Assembly (NCBI GenBank): GCA_002049455.2
Contig: KV918835.1
Location: 62,001-126,000 of the forward strand
Length of the DNA stretch: 64,000 nt
Reading direction: 5' to 3'
From: Porphyra umbilicalis
Taxonomy: Eukaryota; Rhodophyta; Bangiophyceae; Bangiales; Bangiaceae
In this document: one piece after another, positions 1 through 11,780 of the stretch
Layout of the letters: every line of letters begins with the position of its first letter
Numbering within the stretch: position 1 is the stretch's first letter
Notes under the pieces: model-generated
Database searches by the model: none
Told to the model about the DNA's origin: nothing
What the model saw: only the letters and a program-made list of their open reading frames with translations
Made by a program: the position numbers and the translations under genes

Positions 1-1562
1 GGTTTCGTTGCTGCTCGTGCCGAGTACGTTGCGTGTTGCTCCGTTTTTTGTAACGATATGTCATAGCTCCTGACGCAGGCATGAGGACTGTCGACTGATT
101 GGGCACGCATGCTACATTCTCACGAAGATGTGAAGGAGCAGCAACCATGGCATTCTCGCGGTATGGTGACTCTGAGCTCACGCAGCCGAGCACCTGCGCC
201 AGCACGGGCGAAAGAAAGAGGCTCGACGAGGGCCCCCCCGCCGCCCGCGCGCCCGTGAACTGACGTCCCAGGCCGAGGTCGTGGATTTTCTCAATATCTG
301 CGCTGTGGCAGTAAGTACATGTAGTACAGTACCAGAGCTGAAACAATCCGTGTTCGGTCTTCCCAGCAGTGTGTTTAGTATAGATACGGGGGCTATATGA
401 TGACATTTCAAAAAGTCTCTCATTCGTCCAACACACACCGTGTCGATTCGAAAAAAACACACGCCTGCACCGATTTAAACCCGAGAGAGACTCATCCTGG
501 TTGGCCGAGACGACCTCGGGCAGGGCTCTCGAGAGGCGACCTGCCCCACAGTCGGGTCAGGGCCACCGCACGGGTCCACTCATCACGCCGTTTCGCGCCT
601 CATCTCGCTGCACAGGGTCTCTGTTTCCCCCTTGCTGTACCCTACACCCCGGTCGACACAACATACTCCTCGTCTGTCAGACACGATCCTCTCCAAGGCC
701 AGCTCGACGACCATCGCTTTTCAAGCTCGAAAAATGGCTCGGGAAGGGTCTTAAATGCATCATATCAACAGCTCTTCTTATTTCGTGTGACTGTTTGAGT
801 GAATATCGACCCTGCGTAAAAATGTTCGTCCCTTGACAGTGGACCAAATGACCCCTTTCAGCTGGCTGTGTTCCAAAACGTATCCACGACAACTATGGAT
901 GCTCAACATGCGACCGTGACATGTTTTCACGAAAACCTTGAAGGTCAAGTCGTCTGAGAAGCGTTGTTGATTCATGTTGGATTGCTCGCACAAGGTCAAA
1001 CGACGTGCCAACGCCGCGCGCGGAGGACGCGGCCCGCACGCGCGCCACACAGAGGTGGCGGTGGGAGGGTGTGCAGGCGCGACCCCTCGGCGGCCACGTG
1101 CACGGGTCGGCGGTGTCCGACCTGCGGTTGCTCCCGCGCCGCCGCCTCCCCCCCCCCCCCCCCACCGCCCCGCACTCCCGCGCGCGTGACGCGTGCGTGA
1201 CGCGTGCGGGTGCGCCGCGCGTCGCCAACGCGGCGCGGGCGTGGCGTCGACGGCGCCGCCGGCACCTGGGCGGCACGCGCGCGCCGCCGCCGCCAGTGGC
1301 GGTGTCGCCGCAGCGGGCCCCGCCCGCGCTAGCCCCGCGTGCGTCGTGGCGCGGGGATGCGTTTAGCCCTTTTTTTTTTCTTTTCTTCTTCTTTCTTTGT
1401 TGTTTTCGCGGCTTTGCGGGGCCGCCTGCCTCTTTCCCCCTCTGACCCACGGTCGCCACTTTTACCGGCGCGCTGCGCTCCTGCACCCGGCCGGCCGCCC
1501 CCCCTTCATCGGCTGGATTGAGTAACCCCTCATTCTCTTTGGTTCGACAGGCTGCCCCTCTT
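1..1562. other. 5' intergenic region, no gene recognised
   Basis: I recognise no protein or RNA gene here. The first ~950 bases have balanced composition. From about 1,000 the sequence becomes extremely GC-rich, with short C and G runs, a T-rich stretch near 1,370-1,405, and then a 26-base C run just before the next gene. The second half is probably the promoter and 5' leader of the coiled-coil gene. Open frames on both strands here look like composition artefacts. Confidence 0.4.
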
Positions 1563-1588
1563 CCCCCCCCCCCCCCCCCCCCCCCCCC
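1563..1588 (+). repeat. Poly-C tract (26 C) upstream of start codon
   Basis: An uninterrupted run of 26 C ends six bases before the ATG at 1595, with ACCACC between them. Similar sense-strand C runs precede the start codons of the Der/EngA and LYR genes. It could be a 5' UTR element, an i-motif or G-quadruplex former on the opposite strand, or simply a slippage-prone tract. Confidence 0.85.
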
Positions 1589-1594
1589 ACCACC

Positions 1595-4500
1595 ATGTCT
1601 GGCCTGGCGCGCAAGCTCGGCAAGTCCTTCTCCCGCCGCGACCGCGCGCTCCGCTCGGGGGTGTCGGCCGGCGGCGATGGGGACACGGCCTCCTCCACGT
1701 CCGCGTCGTCGGAGCACATGGGCATCGGCGTCCTCGGCGACCGCCGCCGCTCCTCCCTCACCGCCCGCGACGGCGACACGGTGCCGCCGCCCGTCTCGCC
1801 GGCGGCGCCGTCGGTCGGCGGCGACCGCACGGGCGGGCAGCCGCGGGTGGGCGTCGGTGACCCGGGGGCGGCGCCGGCGCGCGGCGCGGGCCACAGCGGG
1901 TGCACCGGCGCCACGTGGGGGGGGGCCGAGGGGGGGGTGCGCCGCCCGACGCGGCGGCGGGCGCGTCCAAGGAGCCCCTCGACTTTTCGGGTCCGTACAT
2001 GGGCGTGGAGGAGCTGTCCGAGGTGTTGCGGCGGATGGACAGCACCGCGTCGGCCGGGTCGACCGGCAGCGGCGGCGGCGTCGGCGGGGGCGGTGGCGGC
2101 GCGCCCGCGTCGGCGTCCATGGACGTGTCGTCCACGTTTAAAAAGGCGCTCAAGCGGCTGACGACGGAGCGGGACGCCCTCAAAGGGTCCCTCGAAGCGG
2201 CGGAGCGGGCGGCCGCGGAAGCCGCCCGCCTTCGCGAAGCGGCCGTCGACGTGCGGCACCGGCTGCGCGTCGGCACCGCCGCCGCCACCACCGAAGCGGC
2301 GTCGGTCGCCGCCGCCGTGGCCGCCGCCGACGCGTTAAAGGTCGAAGTGCAACGCCGCCGCGGCGCCGTCTCGGCGGCGCTCGCGGGCGTGGCGTCGGCC
2401 GGCAAAGTCGCGGCCGACCGCGAGGGCGGGGTGGCCGCCCTCCGCGAGCGCGCCGCCCAAGCCGAAGCCGCCCTCGCGTCGGTGGTCAGTGAAGCGGCGG
2501 GGCGCAAGCGGGAGCTCGCCGCCGCCGCCGACGCGGCGGCCAAGGCGCGGCGGTGCGTCGCGCGGCGGACGGCGGTGGCGGTCGAGGCCGAGGCGGCGGC
2601 GGCGGCGGCAGACGCGGCGGCGGCGCAAGCGGCGGCGGGCGTGGTGGCCGCCAAAGCGGCGGCGGCGGCGGCCGAGGCGGCTGCCGCCACGGCGGGGGGG
2701 GAGGTGGAGTCGACCGCCGCGGCGGTGCGGGAGGCCGAGGCGCGGCGGGGTGCGGCGCTGGCGGCTGCCTCGTGGCGATCCGAGGACGCCACCCGCCGCG
2801 CCGCGTCGGCGGCGGTGCGGTTGGCGGAGCTCGCCGCCGCCGCCCAAGCCGCGCGCGTGGAAGAGGCGGCGGCCGTCCAGGCGACCACGACGGCCGCCGA
2901 CGTCCTCCGCACCAAGCAAGCCGAGGTGGCCGACGCGCGCGCGGCGGCGGCCGACGCGACGGCCGCGTCGGTGGCTGCCGCCGCGGCGGCGGTCGACCAG
3001 GCGCGCGCCGCCGTACGGGCGGTCAAAGCGGAAGCCGCCCGCTGCGCTGCGGCCGCCGACGCGGACGCGGCGGCCGCGTCTGCGGCTGCCAAAGAGGCCC
3101 TCTCGTCGGCGACCGCGACGGCCGACGCGGCGGTGGCGGGCCTGGCGGCGGTGGAGGCAGAGGCCACCGCCGCCCGCTCCGCCGCCCGCGTGCGCGCCGA
3201 GGGCCTTGAAGCCGACCTCCGGTCGGCGGAGCAGGCGCTCCGCCGCGCCGCCGCCGACGCGGCCGACGCGGACGCGGACGCGGCCGCCTCACGGGCGCGG
3301 TTGGCCAAGGCGGCCGCCCGCCTCGATGGCGTGCGCGCCGACGGGGCGGTGACGGAAGCCGACTTGGCGCGCGAAGTCACCGCCGCGGGGGTGCGGGCGA
3401 CCAAAGCGTCGGCCGCCGCCGCCACCGCCGAAGCGGGCGCCCGCGTGGCGGAAGCGAAGCGCGCCGACGCGGCCGCCGAAGAGGCGCGGGCGGTGGCGGC
3501 GGCGTCCGCTGCCGCCGACGAGGTGGCGGGCCTCCGCGCGCGCCTCGACGCGGCGGCGGCGGCGGCGGCCGACGGGGAGAAGGAGCGGACGCGGCTCGCC
3601 GCCCGCCTGCGGGCGGCCACCGTGGCCGCCGCTGACGCGGACGCGGAAGCCACGGCGGCCGACGCGGCGGCGGCGGCCGCGAGCGGGCGGGCCGAAAAGG
3701 CCGCCACCGCCGCCGCCGCCGCGCGGGCCGACGCTGACACGGCGACGGCGGCGGCGGCCACGGCCACGGCCGAGCGGTTGGCCGCCGAGGAGCGCGCGGA
3801 CCGGCTCGTCGCGACGCTGCCGGCGCTCGAGGAAGACGTGGCGGTGCTCGCCGACGCGGACGCGTCGATGCGCTCCGAGGCGGCCGAGGCGCGGCGCCAC
3901 CGGCGGGAGGGGGAGGAGCGCCGCCGCGCCGTTGAGGCGGCCACGGCGCGGATGGCGGCCGCGGGGGATGCGGTGGCGGCCGCCACCGCCTCGTCGGGGG
4001 CGGCCGCCGACCGCCTGACCGCCGCGCGCGACGCCCTCGGCGGGCTGACCGCCCGCACGGCGGCGGCGGCGGAGCACGCGGACGCGGACGAGGCGGCGGC
4101 GGCGGCGGCGGTGATTGCAGCCGCCGCGTCCGTGACGGCGGGGCAAGCGGCGGCCGCCGCCGCCGCCGCGTCGGCCGCCGACGCGGCGGCGGCCGGCAAG
4201 GAGGCGGCCGACGCGGCGGCGGCGGCCGATGCCGCGACCGCCGCGGCCGAAGCGGCGGCCGCCCGCCGCGTCGTGGCCGACGCTGCCACGGAAGCGGCGG
4301 CGGCAGACGTGGCCACCGCGCAAGCCGAAATCGACCGCCGCCGGGGCGACGCGGAGCGGGCCACGGCCGCCGCCGCGGCGGCCGTTGCGCGCGCCGACGA
4401 TGCGGCGGCGCGCCTGGCCGCCGCGACGGCGGAGCGCCAAGCCGCCTCCGCGGCGGCCGACGAGGCCCGCTCCGCGGCTGCGGCCGTGGCCGCAACGCGC

Positions 4501-7500
4501 GACGCGGCGGCGACGGCGGCCGAGGAGGAGGCGGCGGCCAAGGCCGCGGCCACGGACGGGGTGTCTGCTGCCGACGCGCGGGCGTCGGGCCTCCGCGCCG
4601 ACGTGGCGGCCGCGTCGGCGGCGGCGGCAGCAGCAGAGGCGGCTGCCGCCGACGCCCAGGCGGCCGCCGCCGCCGCCGCCGACGTGCGCGCAACGGCCGA
4701 GGTAGACGTGGCGGCGGCGGAAGCACGGTCGGCCGAGGCGACGGCGGCCGTAGCTGCCGCCGAAGCGGCGGTGGCCGAGGCGTCCTTGACGGCCGACGCG
4801 GCGGCCGCGGCGGCCGCCGACCGTGAGCGGGCGGTGGCCGTGGCAGCCGCGGCGGCGACGAGGAGAGACGCGGTGGCCGCCACCAAGGCGGCCGCCGACG
4901 CTGATCGGCGGGCGGCGGCGGCGGACAAGGCCGCCGCCGCGGCGGCCGCCGCCGCGCAAGCCGATCGCGCGGCGGCGTCCGAGGTGTCTGCCGCCGAGGC
5001 GGCCGAGCGCAACGCGGCGGCGGCGGCCGACGAGGCGGCGTCGCGCGCGACGACCGACGCGGTCGCGGCGCGTGCCGACGCGGCGGCGGTCGAGGGTGGC
5101 CCGCAAGCGGCCGCCGCGACCACCGCCGCCGCCGCTTCGCGCGACGCGGCGGCGGCGGCCGACGCGGCCGCCGCCCGTCACGCGGCGGTGGCCGTCCACG
5201 CGCGGGCGGCAGCGGCCGAGGCGGACGCAGACGCGGCAACGGCGCGGGAGGCGGCGGCCGCCGCCCGAGCCGCAGCCGCGACGGAATGCAGAGCCGCCGC
5301 CGCCGCGTCGACGGCCGCCGCCGACGCGGTGGCGCGGCTGGCGGCGGCAGACGCGGCGGCCGAGGCGGCCGGCGCGGCGGCCGCGGCGGCGCGCCAGCGG
5401 TCGGCGCGCGCGTCCGCCGCGGCAGACGAATTGCGCGCGTCCCTTGCCGGCGCGCACGCCGACGCGGCGGCGGCGGCGGAGCGCGAGGCGGCGGCGCGCG
5501 AGGCGGCCGCCACCGCGCAAGCCGAAGCCGCCGACGCGGTGGCGGCGGCGGGCGTGGCGGCGGCAGCGACGGCCGTCCAAGACGGCGCCGTGGCCGCCGC
5601 CGAAGCCGCCGCGTCCGAACGCCAGGCGGCGTTGCGAGCCGCCCGCGCCGCCGCGGGCACCGCCGGCGGCGCAACGACGACCGCCGACGACCGCCTCACG
5701 GCGGCGGTCGAGGCGGCGCAGGCGGCGTACGCGGCGCAAGAGGCGGCCGACTCGGACGCGGCGGCGGCGACGGCGGCGGCCAATGGGGCCAACGCGGACG
5801 CGGCGGCGGCGGTGGCGGCGGCGGCCGACGCGCGCGCTGCCGCCGCGTCTGCTGCCGCGGACGAGGCGGCGGCCGACCAAGCGGTGGCGGCGGCTGACGC
5901 TGCTGCCGCGCAAGCCGACGCGGATGCCGAGGCGGCGGCGGCCACGACGGCGGCGGCGCTGGCCGCCGCCGACGCGGCGCGGGCCGAGGCGGCGGACCTG
6001 TCGGCGACCGCCCTCCCCGCCGCGCACGCGGCGGTGCGGGCGGGCCGCGACGCGGCGGCGGCGGTCGAGGCGGACCTCCACGCCGCGATCGTTGCGTCGG
6101 GCAAGGCGGTGGCGCGCCGCGAGGCGGCCGCCGCCGCCGCTGGCGTCGCTGCCGACGCGGCCGACGCGGCCGAAGCGGCCGCCGCGGAGGCGGGCGGGGC
6201 GGCGGCGGCCGCCGCCGCGCGGCTGGTAGCGGCGGCGGCGGTGGCCGCCACGGGGCCCGCGTACGTGGCCGCCGCGGAGCGGGCGACGGCCGACGCGGCG
6301 GCCGCCGACGCGCGCGCGGCGGCCGCGGTCGCCGCCGCGGCTGCGGATGAGGAGGCGGCGCAGGCAGAGGCAACGTCCGCGGCGGTCGCGGCGGGCAATG
6401 CGGCCGTTGCGGCGGCCGCCGCCGCCGCCGACGTGGCCGACCGGCGGGCGGCGGACCGCGACCGGGCGGCGGCCGAGGCGGCCGCGGCCGAGGCGGCCGC
6501 GGCCGCGGCCGCGTCCGAACGGCGGTTGGAGGCGGGTGCCGCCACCGCGGCGGCCGACCGGGCGGCCGTGGCCGGGGCGGGTGCCGCCGCCGACGCGGCG
6601 CGGGCCGACTTGGCCGACGCCCGCGCCCGCGTCGACGCGGCGGTCGACGACGCCGCCGCGTCGCGGGCGGCGGCGGCGCGGTCCGCAGAGGCGGCGGCCG
6701 CCGCCCGCGGCGACGCGGCCGCGTCAGACGCGGCGGCGGCGGCCGATCGCAAAGCGGCCGACGCGGCGGTGGCCGCCGCCGAGACGGCGCGCGCCGACGC
6801 GGCAGCGTCGGCGGCCGACGCGGACGCGTCGACGGCGGCGGCGGCGGCGGCGCGCGACCGCGTCGCCGCCGCCGCCCGGCGGTTGACGGAGGTGACGGCC
6901 GACACGGACGCGGCGACGGCCGCCACGCAGGCCGACGCGGCCGCTGCCGCCGACACGGCGGCGGCCGACGCGGCCGCCGCCGCTGACGTGTCGGCCGTGA
7001 CCGCGGCGGGCGTTGCGGCGCGCAAGCGCGCGGCCGCGCTCGCCGCCGCCGCCGACGAGGCGGCCACTGCGCGGCGCGACGCGGAGGCGCGGCGCGACGC
7101 GGCGGTGGCCGCAGCGGCGGCGGCGGCGGCCAAGGCCACCGCCGCCGCCGCGGCGGCCACCGATGCGTCGGCGGCGGCCGACGCGGCGGCGGCCGACGCG
7201 ACGGCGGCGGCCGCCACCGAGGCGGCCGCGCAAGCGGCGCGCACCGACGCGGCGGCCGCCGCGGCGACCGCCGACGAGGGCGCGACGGCGGCCGACGTGG
7301 AGGCTGCCGCGGCGGAGCGGGCGGCCAAACTCTCCAAAGCCGCCGCCCGCGCCGCGTCGACAGACGTGGCGTCGCTCCCCCGCCGCCTGTCGGCGGCCGT
7401 CACGTCGGCGGCCTTGATGGAGGAGGCCCTCCCAGGCCGCCTCGCCGCCTCCGCCACGGCCGTGTCGGATTCGCACGAGCAGGCGGCGGCGGCGGCGGCG

Positions 7501-7616
7501 GCGACGCGGCATGTCAACTACCAGCTCACCGAAGCGGCGGGGCGCCACACAGAGGCGGAGCGCCGCGCGCGGGCGCTCGGGCGGGACATTGCGGCGGCGC
7601 GGGCGGCGGCGGATAA

Positions 7617-7648
<32 letters not shown>

Positions 7649-8193
7649 TTGCCGCCGCCGAGACGGCCAAAATGGCCGACGGCCTCGCCGCCACCGAGGC
7701 GGCGGTGCTGGCGGCGGGGGGGCCCGCCGCGCGGGAAGTGCGGGCGCTGGTGCGGGCGCGGGAGCGCCGCGCGCGGGCGGCGGCGGCGGCGGCGGCGGGG
7801 AGGGGGGGGGGGGGGGGGAAGGCCGCCCGCGCTGGCGGCGGGGCGGGGGGGATCGACGGGCTCGAGGTGGCCGAGTCGGTCGGCTCGGTGACGGTGCTCC
7901 TGGGGGGGTCGGCATGCTCCTCCGGGGGCTGGGGGGGGGGGGAAGGGCCGCCGGTGACCCCGGGGGGGGCGGTGACCCCGGGGTGGGGGGGTGCCGCAGG
8001 GGGGGGGGGTGGGGGTGGGGAGGGGCAGCGCTCCTTGCGGCTGCATCTCTTTTTCTGTGTGGGTGTTGGTTTTGGTTGGCTTGTCGTGCCGCCGGCGTTC
8101 CGGCACCCCATCAGCGCTGTTTTTTCTTCTCTTTCGGCGATTCCTTCTTTTTTGATGTTGTTCTTCGTGCACATAGACATAGCGGCAAACTGA
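1595..8193 (+). CDS. Giant alanine-rich coiled-coil protein (~2,200 aa)
   Basis: No family is recognised. The proposed start is the ATG at 1595 in an ACCACCATG context, giving a basic N-terminus beginning MSGLARKLGKSFSRRDRA. That frame runs to about 1,917-1,937, where two G runs (9 and 8 G) coincide with a change to the frame that stays open to the stop at 8193. The long frame alone has no ATG at its left edge, so I treat both parts as one gene with a miscalled or variable G run. About residues 100-190 are mixed sequence (EPLDFSGPYMGVEEL). The next ~1,800 residues are almost only A, E, D, R and K in continuous heptad-compatible strings such as AAEAAAADAA, predicting a very long, low-hydrophobicity alpha-helical rod. 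The last ~100 residues are Gly-rich and poly-G encoded, so the exact C-terminus is doubtful. A structural role is inference. Long antisense open frames across the gene are GCN/CGC artefacts. Confidence 0.65.
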
Positions 8194-8894
8194 TGGGGGC
8201 GGACATCTGCTTCTTTTCTCTCTTTCGTTCTCGCGACCGTCGAACGAGCGCGTGCATGGCAGGAGCGGTGGCCGTCGGCGGCGGTGCTGCCGTCGGCGGC
8301 GGTGGCCATGGCCGGGGCGGTCGCCCGCGCCGGCACGGGAGGCGGGCGCGTGCGCGCCACGCGGCACGGCCTGGTTCTGCTGCGCGTTGGGGGGGGCGCC
8401 GTGCACCCGCCCCGACGCCCCGCGGGCGGACGGGGACCACGGGGTGCGTGCGCTGGCACGGCCGGCTATGGCGCCGTGCCGGTGTTTGTCCCATCGCGCG
8501 CGCGCGCGGCGGTCGAGGCGGGGTGGCTGGCGGAGGGCACCGCGGCGTTTCGGCACGGACCGGCTCGCGGCGCACTCCGCGCTGCTTGACCGTTCCTTTG
8601 TCGCGCGGGGTCCGACGGGATGGGGCCGTGTTGCCGTTGCGCCGTGCGCAACGCGCGGGTGAGCCATCGGCTGGGTGTCGACGGCGCCTGGGGATGTTTT
8701 TCGAGACGCTGGTGACGGGCAAGACAATCAAGGCGTATCGTCGCACGGGGCGGCACGAGGTACACGCGCGCACACCCCCGACGTTGGCGTGCAACAGCGT
8801 ACGAGCCCTGGCACGCGGACACGTTTGTTTGGGTGGTCGGGCCCCACAGTGCCGACAACAAGGAGAAGCAGTCCGTCGCGTCGAGAACGAGGCG
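8194..8894. other. Intergenic, 3' side of coiled-coil gene
   Basis: T-rich bases at about 8,120-8,230 look like the 3' UTR of the preceding gene. The rest is GC-rich without a recognisable product on either strand. Confidence 0.3.
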
Positions 8895-8900
8895 CAAAAA
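8895..8900 (-). terminator. Pol III terminator of tRNA-Ser
   Basis: On the minus strand a run of six T follows the tRNA 3' end after four bases. This is the expected RNA polymerase III termination signal and supports a functional tRNA gene. Confidence 0.7.
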
Positions 8901-8904
8901 ACTC

Positions 8905-9019
8905 GCGTCCTGCAGGGCGCCCATGAGTTCGAACCTGCGAGTCCCTAGGGACAGTAGATAGATTGTACGTTCAAGTCTACCGCCTTGTGCGTCACATGTA
9001 ACCACTCGGCCAAAGACGC
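8905..9019 (-). tRNA. tRNA-Ser (UGA) with three apparent small introns
   Basis: Read on the minus strand, the ends form a seven-pair acceptor stem (GCGTCTT with AGGACGC, one G-U). Then come TG, a D-stem GCC/GGC with GAGTGGTTA, an anticodon stem GTAGA/TCTAC with loop start CTTGAA (anticodon TGA), a class II variable arm (GTCCCTAGGGAC) and a T-stem GCAGG/CCTGC with TTCGAAC. Three extra stretches interrupt this otherwise canonical serine tRNA: ~12-13 nt in the D-loop (near 8,985-8,997), 10 nt after position 37 (near 8,961-8,970), and 9 nt in the T-loop (near 8,917-8,925). Removing them leaves 83-84 nt, a normal tRNA-Ser length. Exact intron edges are ambiguous by a base or two. Nuclear tRNAs with introns in D- and T-loops are known from the red alga Cyanidioschyzon merolae. 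A pseudogene is the alternative, but perfect stems and a T6 terminator argue against it. Confidence 0.85.
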
Positions 9020-9373
9020 AACCATGTCGCCCGCAGCAAATAATGAAGCAAAATAAATACAACACATTTTAATGGGCAAAATGCCGGGATTATGCTTCGG
9101 AAAAGCGAACTCCATATACCAACTCCACCTGATATAGGTTCAGTTTTGAACAGAAAACAGCTTTGACACAAGCACTGCGTGGCACGGGACAGGAACCGAG
9201 CAACCCATCGTTTTCACGAGACGAAAAATCATAGGTTGACGGTCAAGCCGCTTTCGCACACGGCATATAATTTTCACACATTTTGGGTCCCCGAAACCGA
9301 TGCAAGCCAGTTGCTCGCCCCAACGGTACTCTGCCTGCCACCCAGTTTGCCAACCCCGGCGCCGCCCCCGCCC
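9020..9373. other. Intergenic spacer between tRNA and Der gene
   Basis: An A/T-richer spacer of about 350 bases holding the upstream side of the tRNA gene and the 3' side of the Der gene. No gene is seen. Confidence 0.4.
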
Positions 9374-11188
9374 CTATGCCCGCCGCGGCCGCGCCGGCCG
9401 CGTCGACGTGCGGCGGAGGACGAGGGGCACGCCCGCGAGGCCAAACTCGGCGCGCAGCCCGTTTTCCAGCGCCGCCATATAGTCGGCCGCCACCCCCGCC
9501 GGCGCGTACACGTCAAACGTCGGCGGCGCGGTGGCGGTTTGGGCGAGGAAGCCCGCGCGCGGGGGCGGGGGCGCCCCCCCCCCCCCCCCCGCCGCCGCCC
9601 GACGGCGCGGCGCGCGTTGAAGGCGCGGAGGAAGCGGTTGAGCGCCGCCGTCCCGACGACCGCCACCCACTGGCCGTGCGTGGCGGTGACCGCGTCGGCC
9701 AGGGCGGCCGCATCCCGCCCCGCCCACGCGCCCGACGACGCGTACACGACGCGCACGCCCGGAAAGGCGGCGGCGAGGCGGCGGCGCAGCGACTCGAGCG
9801 ACGCCGTCAGTGGCGGCGGCAGCGTGTCAATCTTGTTGGCGAGGACGACGACCGGCCGGCCGGCGGCGGTGGCGGCCGCCGCCAGCCGCCCGTCTTGGGC
9901 GGTGAGGGCGGCGCCCGCGTCGACGACGAGGAGGGCGACTTGCGCGCGCCGCAGCGACGCGACCGACGCGGCCGCCGACGCGACCTCGACGGGGTTCATG
10001 GTCGGGACGCGGCGGCGGAGGCCGGCCGTATCCACAATCGTGACCGTGTGGGGGGGAGGGGGGGGGGGGGTGGCCCCGCTGCGAGGGGGCGCCGGCAGCG
10101 TCCACTGCGTGTGGAGGGCGTCGCGCGTGACGCCCGCCGCGGGGCCCGTCAGCGCCACCGTGTCGCCGACGAGGGCGTTGAGGAGGGTGGACTTCCCAAC
10201 GTTGGGCCGCCCGATAATGCACACGGAGCGCAGGCGGGGCCGCGTGGCCGCCGCCGTCGCGGCGCCGGGCGCGGCGTCGGCGGTGGCGTCAGCGGCGGCG
10301 GCGGCGGCACCGTCGGCCGGCGCGTCAGCGGGCGGCGGTGGCGCCCCCCCCACCGCGGGTGGTGGGCCGTCGACCGCCCCACGCCGCGCCGCCGCCGCCC
10401 GTGCGCCCGCCGACGGCGGCACGTCGGCCAAGACGGCGGCAGCCGGCATGGCCGGCAGCCCCGGCACCCCCCCAAACACCCGCGGCGGACCGACAATCCC
10501 CGCGTCGAGCGCCGCGACGGCGGCGTAGAGCTCCGCGAGCCCCTCCCCGTGCTCTGCCGACACGGCGAGCGCCTCGCCGAGGCCGAGGCCGTAGGCGTCG
10601 GCGTGGACGGCCGCCGCCGAGTGCGCGTCGGCCTTGTTGACGACCGGCACGATCGTCGGGCCGGCAAACCGGTGCCCGCCCCCGCCCCCACCCCCACCGC
10701 CGTCGCCGCCGGCACCATTGCCGTCGCTGGTGTCGGCCACCGGCGGCGACGCGGTCCGCAGCCACCGCACGAGGGCGCGGTCGGCGGGGGTGACCCCCCC
10801 CACCCCATCCAACACGAGGAGCACCCCGTGCGCCGCGCGGATGGCCGCCGCCGTCCGCCCCGCCATGCCCGCGTACAACCCCGCGTAGAGGTCCCCGTCG
10901 GCAACCGACGGGCGGCCGGCCGCGTGCGCGGGGGCGACCGCCGACGCGGCGGCGGCGGCGGCGAGCGACGGGCGGCGGCCGGGCGGGCCGCGGCGGCTCG
11001 CCGTCGGCGACGCGGTCGCCTCGCGGGCGGTGCGGGGGGGGGGGGGGGGGGGGGGGGGGGACGGCGCCGCCGCCGCTGTGACGCCGCCGCCCGGGGGGGG
11101 GGGGGGGGGGTCGCATCGGCGGCGGCGGCGGCAAGCCACGCCGCCGCCGACCGGGAGGGCGCCCACCCGGGGGGGGCGCCGCGTCGGC

Positions 11189-11227
<39 letters not shown>

Positions 11228-11758
11228 TGCCCGTGGGGGGGGGCCCGACAGGGGCGGCAGCCGTGACCGGCCGGCGCCCGCCGCCACCCCCGCCGTGTCG
11301 ACGAGCGTAAAGGCCAAGTCGGACACGACCGCCACCGACGCGCGCGCGTCGCGCGTCACCCCCGCGGTGGCGTGGACGACGGAGCGGGAGAGGATGCCGC
11401 CGCCGGGGCCACCACCGTCGGCGTGGGCGCCCGCCCCCCCCCCCCCGCCGCCGCCGCCGCCGCCGCCGCCGCGGACCCCGCCGCCCGCCCGCACCGCGGC
11501 GGTGAGGCGGTTGAAGAGGGTGCTTTTGCCGACGTTGGGCCGCCCGACGAGCGCGAGCACCAGGCCCGTGTGGACAATGCCTTGGAGGCGCCGGTTGGGG
11601 CGGCGGCGGGCGGCGGCAGAGGGGCGGGTGAGCGGCGCCCGCCGGGGGGGGGGGGGGGGGGGCGCCTGCGGGGGCGGCGGCGGCCCCCCCCGCCCGCGGC
11701 GGCGGCCGGGGGGGGCCACCGCCGCCCGTGCGAGGGCGGGGAGCGACGGGACCGGCAT
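9374..11758 (-). CDS. der: Der/EngA double-domain GTPase, probably plastid-targeted
   Basis: Der/EngA is a ribosome-assembly GTPase that acts on large-subunit maturation; plants and algae have a plastid form. Both G domains are visible. The first has GRPNVGKST (~11,545), ATAGVTRD, DTAG (~11,296) and NKAD (~10,630). The second has GRPNVGKST (~10,205), DTAG (~10,030) and NKID (~9,830). The C-terminal KH-like domain is recognised in FLAQTATAPPTFDVYAP and AALENGLRAEFGLAGVPL, ending at a TAG at 9374. The start is the ATG at 11758 (MPVPSLPALARAAVAPPGRR), an Arg/Ala/Pro-rich transit-like N-terminus. The product would be ~790 aa, against 440-490 in bacteria, because of poly-Gly, Ala and Pro insertions, one inside the first G domain between G1 and G2. 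The frame changes twice at G/C runs (roughly 11.04-11.11 kb and 9.57-9.59 kb). Conserved motifs on both sides suggest homopolymer miscalls or slippage, not an old pseudogene. Confidence 0.85.
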
Positions 11759-11763
11759 GGCAT

Positions 11764-11780
11764 GGGGGGGGGGGGGGGGG
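11764..11780 (-). repeat. Poly-C tract (17 C, sense strand) before Der start
   Basis: On the coding (minus) strand 17 C are followed directly by ATGCC and then the proposed Der ATG. The ATG touching the tract is in another frame. This is the same arrangement as at 1563-1588 and 12260-12281. Confidence 0.8.

Noticed and set aside
893-1894. Long minus-strand Arg/Gly-rich frame before the coiled-coil gene
   Set aside because: Composition artefact with poly-Gly and poly-Arg strings and no domain; it also overlaps the probable start of the plus-strand gene.
1758-6081. Very long minus-strand open frames (over 900 codons) opposite the coiled-coil gene
   Set aside because: They encode only Ala/Ser/Thr/Arg or Arg/Gly low complexity and arise because GCN/CGN-rich sequence has few stops on either strand.
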